Source: Aristolochia californica
Lineage: Eukaryota; Streptophyta; Magnoliopsida; Piperales; Aristolochiaceae
DNA: 64,000 nt
Assembly (NCBI GenBank): GCA_029961685.1
Contig: JARWKL010000008.1
Span: forward strand, 16,959,981 to 17,023,980
Reading direction: 5' to 3'
The notes under the pieces were generated by a model. That model did not search any database and had not been told where the DNA came from. It saw nothing but the letters and a program-made list of their open reading frames with translations. Both the position numbers and the translations under genes were made by a program. Below, one piece after another: positions 55,101 through 64,000 of this stretch. Each line of letters opens with the position of its first letter. Position 1 is the stretch's first letter.

Positions 55101-58100
55101 TAAGAAAAAAGTATACATCTAAAATGGAAATGAAAAATGCAAAAATGTAGAGAGAGATAATTCTAAAGAGTGTCTGTAATTTTTAGGGATTGTAAAAAAA
55201 ACTTTTTAGTTTTCATATATTAGGTTTTGCAATCGTCCGGGAAAAGGGGGAGGCGGGGAATTTATAACTGAGTGTTGACTCCCAATCCATAAGTCATTTC
55301 TTAAAAAAATATAGCTATTTATGCATGATAAATCACTTTACATCATCTATGATTGTTAGGTCAACTTTTTGTAAATGGGCAAAATAATGGCTTGTTTGAC
55401 TCGGGTAAATCCCACGGCAAGTTCACTTGAGAATTTAATGAGCATTTTTTATTCTCTTTAAAAGGTTTCGATCCATAGGTCATTTGCATCTTTAACATGT
55501 TTCAAGCATGCAATTCCATTTTTAAAACATGTGTAGAAAAAATCTCTTTCTTATAAAATTTCAAGCTATTTGGGATGAACTAGTGGAATTTCCCAAACTT
55601 GGATAACAAAACTTTTGTGTTCATTTTTCGGTGTGTGAATAAATTTTTTGTACTTACATTTGTTATTTTTAAAATTTTTTTCCAAACATAAACTCTAAAA
55701 TTTTCATTTTGTTTTGATTTGTTTGTCTTTTTTTTTTTTATGGGATGAAGGGAGAGCGAAAACTCAAAGTTTTGATTTAAGAAAAAAGTATACATCTAAA
55801 ATGGAAATGCATAATGTACAAATGTAGAGAGAGATAGTTCCAAAGATTGTCTGTAATTTTTAGGGATTGTAAAACTCTTTTTAGTTTTTATATATTAGGT
55901 TTTGCAATTGTGGGGAAAAGGGGGAGGCAGGGGATTTTTAACTGAGTGTTGACTCCCAATCCATAAGTCATTTCTTACAAAAATATATACCGTTATGCAT
56001 GATAAATCCCTTTGCTATCATCTATGAATGTTAGGTCAGCTTTTTGTAAATGGGGAAAATAATGGCTTGTTTGACTAGGGTAAATATCCCACTACATGTT
56101 TACTTGAGAATTTAATGAGCGTTTTTTATTCTCTTTTGAATCCATAGGTCATTTTCTTCTTTAACATGTTTTAGGCATGCATATCCATTTTTAAAACATG
56201 TGTAGAAGAAATATCTTTCTTATAAAATTCCAAGCTAGTAGGGTTCAACTAGTGGAATTTTTCAAACTTAGATAACAAAGCTTTTGTGTTCATTTGTGGT
56301 GTGTGAATAAATTTTCTTTACTTACTTTATTATTTTTAAAATTTTTTTCCATACATAAACTCTAAAATTTTCATTTTGTTGTGATCTATTTACCTTTTTT
56401 GATTACAGGATGAAGGGAGAGCGAAATTTAAAAGTTTACATTTAAGAAAAAAATATACATCTAGAATTGAAATGCACAATGCACAAATGTAGAAAGAGAT
56501 ATAAGTCCAAAGAGTGTCTATAATTTTTAGGGATTTTAAAAAAAAATCTTTTTAGTTTTTATATTAGGTTTTGCACTTGTCGGGGAAAAGGGGGAGGCGG
56601 GGGATGTTTAACTAAGTGTTGACTCCCAATCCATTAGTCATTTCTTACAAAAATATAGCCCATTAAATATGATATATCACTTTATAATCATCTATGATTG
56701 TTAGGTCAACTTTTTATAAATTGGAAAAATAATGGCTTGTTTGACTCGGGTAAATATCCCACCGCACGTTCACTTAAGAATTTAATGAGCGTTTGTTATT
56801 TTCTTTAAAAGGTTTGAATCCATAGGTCATTTGAATCTTTAACATGTTTCAAGCATGCATAATTATTTTTAAAACATGTGTAGTAGAAATCTCTTTCTTA
56901 TAAAATTCAGAGCTATTAGGGTTCATCTAGTGGAATTTCCCAAACTTGGATAACAAAACTTGTTTTTTCATTTGCGGTGCGTGAATAAATTTCCTTTACT
57001 TACATTTTTATTGGTTTTATGTTTTTTGATATATAAACTCTAAAATTTTCATTTTGTTGTGATCTATTTGCCTTTTTGGTTTAGAGGATGAAGGGAAAGC
57101 GAAAACACAAAGTTTTGATTTAAGAAAAAAATATATATCTAAAATGGAAATGCACAATGCACTAATGAAGAGAGAGTAAATTCCAAAAAGTGTCAGTAAT
57201 TTTTAGGGATTATAAACTCTTTTTATTTTTAAATATTTGGTTTTGCAATCATTGAGGAAAAGGGGGAGGAGGGGGATTTTTAAATGGGTGTTGACTCCCA
57301 ATCCATAAGTCATTTCTTACAAAATAGAGCCCGTTACGCATGATAAATCACTTTACAATCATCTATGATTGTTAGTTTAGCTTTTTGTAAATGGGTAAAA
57401 TAATGACTTGTTTGACTTAGGTAAATATACCACATCAAGTTCACTTGAGAATTTAGTGAGCGTTTGTTATTCTCTTTAAAAGGTTTGGTTCCATAGGTCA
57501 TTTGTTTCTTTAACATGTTTCAAGTATGCATGTCCATTTTTAAAACATGTGTAAAAGAAATCTCTTTCTTACAAAATACCAAGCTATTAGAGTTCAACTA
57601 GTGGAATTTCCCATACTTTGATAACAACTCTTTTGTGTTCTTTTGTGGTGTGTGAATAAATTTTCTTTAGTTACATTTGTTATTTTCTTAAATTTTTTCC
57701 ATACATAAACTCTAAAAGATTAATTTTGTTGTGATCTATTTGGCTTTTTTGTTTACGGGATAAAGGGAGAGCGAAAACTCATAGTGTTGATTTAAAAAAA
57801 AAGTATACATGTAAAATTGAAATGCACAATGCACAAATGTGGAGAGAGATAGTTCCAAAGAGTGTCTATAATTTTTAGGGATTGTAAAAAACTATTTTTA
57901 CTTCTTATATATTAGGTTTTGCAATCGTCGGGGAAAAGGCGGAGGCGGGGATTTTTAATTTAGTGTTGACTCCCAAGCCATAAGTCATTTCTTACAAAAA
58001 TATAGCTTGTTACGCATGATAAATCACTTTACAATCATCTATGATTGTTTGGTCAGGTTTTTGTAATTGAGAAAAATAATGGGTAGTTTTACTCGGGTAA

Positions 58101-61100
58101 ATATCCCATCGCACGTTCACTTGAGAATTTAATGAGCATTTGTTATTCTCTTTAAAAGGTTTAGATCTATTGGTCATTTGCATCTTTATCATGTTTCAAT
58201 CATGCATATCCATTTTTAAAACATTTTTAGAAGAAATCTCTTTGTTATAACATTCAATGCTATTAGGGGTTAACTAGTAGAATTTCCAAATTTTGGATAA
58301 CAAAACTTTTGTGTTCATTTGTGCTGTGTGAATAAATTTTATTTACTAACATTTGTTATTGTTTTAAATTTTTTCCATACATAAACTCTAAAATTTTCAT
58401 TTTGTTGTGATCTATTTTCCTTTTTTGTATACAGGATGAAGGAAGATCGAAAACTCAAATTTTTGATTTAAGAAATAAGTATACATAAAAAATGGAAATG
58501 CACAATGCAAAAATGTAGAGAGAGATAATTCCAAAGAGAATCTGTAATTTTTAGGGATTGTAAAATCTTTTAAGTTTTTATATATTAGGTGTTGCAATCG
58601 TCGGGGACAAGGGGGAGGCGGGGGATTTTTAACTGAGTGTTGACTCCCAATCCATAAGTCATTTCTTACAAAAATATAGCCCGTTGCACATGCTAAATCA
58701 CTTTAGAATCGTCTATGGTAGTTAGGTCAGTTTTTGTAATTGGGTAAAATAATGGCTTGTTTGACTCGGGTAAATATCCCAACCGTACGTTCACATGAGA
58801 ATTTAATGAGTATTTGTTATTCTCTTTAAATGGTTTGTATCTATAGGTCATTTGAATCTTTAACATTTTTCAAACATGCATATCCATTTTTAAAACATGT
58901 GTCGAAGAAATCTCTTTCTTATAAAATTCCAAGCTATTAGGGTTGAACTAGTGGAATTTCTCACACTTGGATAACAAAACATTTTTGTTCATTTTTGGTG
59001 TGTGAATAAATTTTCTTTACTTACATTTGATGTTGTTATAAATTTTTTCCATACATAAACTCTAAACTTTTCATTTTGTTGTGATCTATTTGCCTTTTTT
59101 GTTTACGGGAAGAAGGGAAAGCGAAAACTCAAAGTTTTGATTTAAGAAAAAAGTATACATCTAAAATGGAAATGCACATTAAAAAGTGTAGAGAGAGATA
59201 ATTCCAAAGAGTGTCTGTAATTTTTAGGGATTGTAAACTCTTTTTAGTTTATATATGTTAGGTTTTGCAATCATTGGGGAAAAGGGGGAGGCAAGGGATT
59301 TTTAACTGAGTGTTGACCCCCAATCCAAAAGTAATTTCTTAAAAAAATTAGCCTTTACGCATGATTAATCACTTTAAAATCATATATGATTGTCAGGTAT
59401 GCTTTTTGTAAATGGACAAAATAATGGCTTGTTTGACTCAGGTAAATATCCCACCGCACGTTCACTTGAGAATTTAATGAGCATTTGTTATTCTCTTTAA
59501 AAGGTTTGTATCCATCGGTCATTTGCGTCTTTAACATGTTTCAAGCATGCATATCCATTTTTAAAACATGTGTAGAAGAAATCTCTTTCTTCTAAAATTC
59601 CAAGCAATTAGGGTTGAACTAGTCGAATTTCCCAAACTTAGATAACAAAACTTTTTTGTTCATTTGTGTTGTGTGAATAAATTTTCTTTACATACATTTT
59701 TTTATCATTTTAATGTTTTTCCATACATAAACTACTAAATTTTCATTTTTTTATGATCTATTTGCATTTTTTGTTTACAGGATGAAGGGAGAGCAAAAAC
59801 TCAAAATTTTGATTGAAAAAAAAATATACATCTAAAATGGAAATGCACAATGCACAAATGTATCTTTCTTCCTTTTGTTGTGATCTATTTGCTTTTTGTC
59901 TCTTTTTTTGTTTACGAGGTAAAGGGAAAGTGAAAACTCAAGTTTTGTTTTAAGAAAAAAGTATACATCTAAAATGGAAATGCACAATGTACAAATGTAG
60001 AGAGAGATAATTCTAAAAAGTGTCTATAATTTTTAGGGATTGTAAACTCCTTTTAGTTTTTATATATCAGGTTTGCAATCATCGGGAAAAGGGGAGGCGG
60101 GGGATGTTTAACTGAGTGTTCACTCATATTCCTTAAGTCATTCCTTACAAAAATATAGTCCGTTACGCATGGTAAATCACTTTACAATCATCTATGATCG
60201 TTAGGTCAGCTTTTTGTAAATGGGCAAAATAATGGTTTGTTTGACTTGGGTAAATATCCTACCGCACGTTCACTTGAGAATTTAATGTTATTCTCTTTAA
60301 ATGGTTTGGATCTATTGGTCATTTAAATCTTTAACATGTTTCATGCACGCATATTCATTCTTTAAAACATGTGTTGAAAAATCTCTTTCTTATAAAATTC
60401 CGAGCTATTAGGGTTGAACTAGTAGAATTTCCCAAACTTGGATAACAAAACTTTTGTGTTCATTTGTGATATGTAAATGAATATTCTTTACTTATATTTG
60501 TTGATTGCTTTAAATTCTTTCCATACATAAATTCTAAAATTTTCATTTTGTTGTGATCTATTTGCCTTTTATCTCTTTTTTTTGTTTTCGAGATGAAGAG
60601 AAAGTGAAAACTCAAGTTTTGATTTAAGAAAAAAGTATACATCTAAAATGGAAATGCACAATGCACAAATATAAAGAGAGATAATTCCAAAAAATGCTTG
60701 TAATTTTTAGGGATTGTAAACTCTTTTTAGTTTCTATATATCAGGTTCAGCAATCGTCGGGTATAGGGAGAGGCGGCATATTTTACTTACATTTGTTATT
60801 TTTAAAAAAAAAATTCCATACTTAAACTCTAAAATTTTCATTTTGTTGAGATCTGTTTGCCTTTTTTGTTTTCTGGATGAAGGGAGAGCGAAAACTCAAA
60901 GTTTTGATTTAAGAAAAAAAATACATCTAAAATGGAAATGCCCAATGAAAAATGTAGAGAGAGATAATTCCACAGAGTGTATGTAATTTTTAGTGATTGT
61001 AAACTCTTTTTAGTTTTTATGTATTAGGTTTTGCAATCTTCAGGGAAAAGAGGGAGGCGGGGGATTTTTATATGAGTGTTGACTCCCAATCCATAGGTCA

Positions 61101-64000
61101 TTTCTTACAAAAATATAGCCTGTTACGTATGATAAATCACTTTACAATCATCTATGATTGTTAGGTCAGATTTTTGTAATTGAGAAAAATAATGGGTAGT
61201 TTCACTCGGGTAAATATCCCATCGCACGTTCACTTGAGAATTTAATGAGCGTTTGTTATTCTCTTTAAAAGGTTTGGATCCGTAGGTCATTTGCACCTTT
61301 AATATGTTTCAAGCATGCATATCCATTTTCAAAACATGTGTAGAAAAATCTCTTTCTTATAAAATTCCAATCTAATAGGGTTGAACTAGTGGAATTTCCC
61401 AAACTTGGATAAAGAAACTTTTGTGTTCATTTGTGGCGTGTGAATAAAATATCTTTTCTTACATTTGTTATTGTTTTAAATTTCTTCCATACATAAACTC
61501 TTAAATTTTTATTTTGTTGCGATCTATTTCCGTTTTTTTTACAGGATGAAGGGTGAGCAAAAACTCAAAGTTTTTATTTCAGAAAAAAGTATACATCTAA
61601 AATGGAAATGCACAATGCACAATTGTCGAGAGAGATAATTCCAAAGAGTGTGTCTAATTTTTAGGGATTGTAAATTCTTTTTAGTTTTTATATATTATGT
61701 TTTGCAAAGTTGGGGAAAAAGGGTAAGCAGGGGATTTTTAACTGAGTGTTGACACCCTTTCCATGACTCATTTCTTACCCTAAAACATGTGTAGTAGAAA
61801 TCTCCTTCTTATAAAATTCCAAGCAATTAGGGTTGAAGTAGTGGAATTTCCAACATTTGGATAACAAAACCTTTGTGTGCATTTGTGGTGTGTGAATAAA
61901 TTTTCTTCACTTACATTTGTTATTGTTTTAAATTTTTTTCCATAAGTAAACTCTAAAATTTTCATTTTGTTGTGATCTGTTTACCTTTTTTGTTTACGGG
62001 AGGAAGGGAAAGGGAAAACTCAAAGTTTTGATTAAAGAAAAAAGTAAACATCTAAAATGGAAATGCACAATGAAAATATGTAGAGAAAGAGATAATTCCA
62101 AAGAGTGTCTATAATTTTTAGGGATTGTAAACTCTTTTTAGTTTTTATAAATTAGGTTTTGTATTCGTCGAGGAAAAGGTGTAGGCGGGGGATTTTTAAC
62201 TGAGTGTGTACTCCAATCCATAAATCATTTCTTACAAAAATATAGCCAGTTACGCATGATAAATCACTTTACAATCATCTATGATTGTTAGCTAATCTTT
62301 TTGTAAATGGGCAAAATAAAGGCTTATTTGACTCGGGTAAATATCCCACCGCACGTTCACTTGAGAATTTAATGAGCGTTTGTTATTCTCTTTAAAAGGT
62401 TTGGATCCATAGGTCATTTTCATCTTTGACATGTTTCATGCATTCATATCCATTTTTAAAACATGTGTAGAATATACTCTTTCTTATAAAATTCCAAACC
62501 ATTATGGTTCAACTAGTGGAATTTCCCAAACTTTGATAAAAAAAACTTTTGTGTTCATTTGTGATGTGTGAGTAAATTTTATTTACTTACATTTTTTATT
62601 GTTTTAAATTTTTTCCATACATAAACTCTAATATTTTCATTTTGTTGTGATGTATTTGCCTTTTTTGTTGAAGGGATGAAGGGAGAGCGAAAACTCAATG
62701 TTTTGATTTAAGAAAAATGTATACATCTAAAATTCAAAATGCACAATGCCAAAATGTAGAGGGAAATAATTCCAAAGTGTGTCTATAATTTGAAGGGATT
62801 GTAAAAAACTCTTTTTAGTTTTTATATATTAGGTTTTGCAATTGTTGGGGAAAAGGGGGAGGCGGGGGATTTGTAATTGAGTGTTGACTCGCAAACCATA
62901 AGTCATTTCTTACAAAAATATAGCCTGTTATGCATGATAAATCAGTTTACAATCATCTATGATTGTTAGGTCAGCATTTTGTAAATGGGCAAAATAACGA
63001 CTTGTTTGACTCGGGTAAATATCCCACAGCACGTTCACGTGAGAATTTAATGAGTTTTTGTTATTCTCTTTAAAAGGTTTGGATCCATAGGTCATTTGCA
63101 TTATTAAAAATTTTCAACCATGCATATCCATTTTTAAAACATGTGTAGAAAAAATCTTTTTCTTATAAAATTTACAGCGATTAGGGTTGAACTAGTGGAA
63201 TTTCCCAAACTTGGATAACAAAAATTTTGTGTTCATTTGTGGTGTGAGATTAATTTTTCTTTACTTACATTTGTTATTGTTTTAAATTTCTTTCCATACA
63301 TAAACTCTAAAATTTTCATTTTGTTGTATTTTTTTGCCTTTTTTGTCTATGGGATGAAAGGAGAGCTAAAACTAAAAATATTTATTTAAGAAAAAAGTAT
63401 ACATCTAAAATGGAAATTCACAATGCACAAATGTAGAGAGAGATAATTCAAAAGAGGGTCTATAATTTTTAGGGATTGTAAACTCTTTTAGTTTTTATAT
63501 ATCAGGTTTTACAATCGTCGGGGAAAAGGGGAAGGGAGGGAATTTTAACTGTGTGTTGACTCCCAATCCATAAATCATTTCTTAAAAAAATATAGCCCCT
63601 TACGAATGATAAATCACTTTACAATCATCTACGATTGTTAGGTCTGCTTTTTGTAAATAGTTAAAATAATGGCTTGTTTGACTCGGGTAAATATCCCACC
63701 GCGCGTTCACTTGAGAATTTAATGAGTGTTTATTATTCATTTTAAATGGTTTGGATCCATAGGTCATTTGAATTTTTAACAAGTTTCAAGCATGCATATC
63801 AATTTTTAACACGTGTAGAAGAAATCTCTTTCTTATTAAATTCCAAGCTATTAGGGTTGAACTAGAGGAATTTCCCAAACTTGGGGAACAAAAATTTTGT
63901 GTTCATTTGTGGTGTGTGTGAAAAATTTTATTTACTTACATTTTTTATTGTTTTAAATTTTTTCCATACGTAAACTCTAAAATTTTCATTTAGTTGTGAT

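Larger units (their letters stand above)
50951..64000. repeat. Satellite B array, unit about 673 bp
   Basis: Head-to-tail units marked by ccatacataaactctaaaat at about 50965, 51639, 52312, 52990, 53659, 54330, 55007, 55682, 56349, 57028, 57699, 58375, 59049, 59721, 60521, 60817, 61487, 61940, 62615, 63294 and 63963. Most intervals are 667-679 bp. Exceptions are 800 (59721-60521), 296 (60521-60817) and 453 (61487-61940), caused by internal truncations. Each full unit also has the block ccgcacgttcacttgagaat, a purine-rich ggggaaaagggggaggcggg box and a ttttatatattaggtttt stretch. It shares no sequence with satellite A that I can see. No transposon interrupts it. The array continues beyond the window. 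Confidence 0.96.

Overview
The window is nuclear DNA from a flowering plant and looks like pericentromeric or centromeric heterochromatin. There are no bacterial-type genes, rRNA or tRNA genes, or CRISPR arrays, and I see no intact host gene. About 40 kb is two unrelated AT-rich satellite families. The rest is broken LTR retrotransposons with initiator-tRNA-Met primer-binding sites (TGGTATCAGAGC). A few pieces of ordinary plant genes (CIPK and CDPK protein kinases, a PPR protein, a ketoacyl-ACP synthase) sit inside that retroelement debris. The species cannot be named from this sequence.

Layout. Satellite A, with a monomer of about 175-180 bp, fills 1-257, 4077-7684, 14825-26237, 29766-30151, 37278-37778 and 40361-50950. 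It is really one array split by insertions: where target-site duplications can be read, the monomer resumes in phase on the other side. From 40361 to 50950 it has a higher-order repeat of about 1.5-1.6 kb (roughly nine monomers), and a similar long period is visible at 4077-7684. At about 50951 it switches abruptly, at a 7-bp microhomology, to satellite B. Satellite B has a unit of about 673 bp in some 20 copies, some truncated, and runs to the end of the window with no transposon inside.

Insertions in satellite A. (1) 258-4076 is a mosaic: a Ty1-copia reverse transcriptase relic, a minus-strand LTR element carrying a CIPK fragment, a copia gag/protease/integrase relic, and an LTR piece. (2) 7685-14824 is a nearly full-length chromodomain-bearing Ty3-gypsy element with a TATTT target duplication. 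A 1.86-kb non-coding LTR element is nested in its RNase H region (target duplication GCGGG). (3) 26238-29765 is a gypsy-like LTR interrupted by a perfect 350-bp TRIM (target duplication CTAAC). It is followed by an LTR-element leader with fragments of CDPK, PPR and KAS genes. (4) 30152-37277 is a second, larger member of the non-coding family, with a 3'-truncated Ty1-copia element inside it on the opposite strand. (5) 37779-40360 is a 2.6-kb LTR element with no recognisable coding capacity.

How the parts relate. All coding regions are decayed by stops, frameshifts and truncations, so nothing here is likely to act as an autonomous gene. The non-autonomous elements keep only LTRs, PBS and polypurine tract, so any mobility would have depended on enzymes from elsewhere. 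The nesting order is satellite A first, then the chromovirus, then the small non-coding element inside it. The most interesting points are two copies of one retroelement leader each followed by unrelated host gene fragments, the higher-order satellite organisation, a conserved dyad in satellite A, and the sharp A/B satellite boundary.
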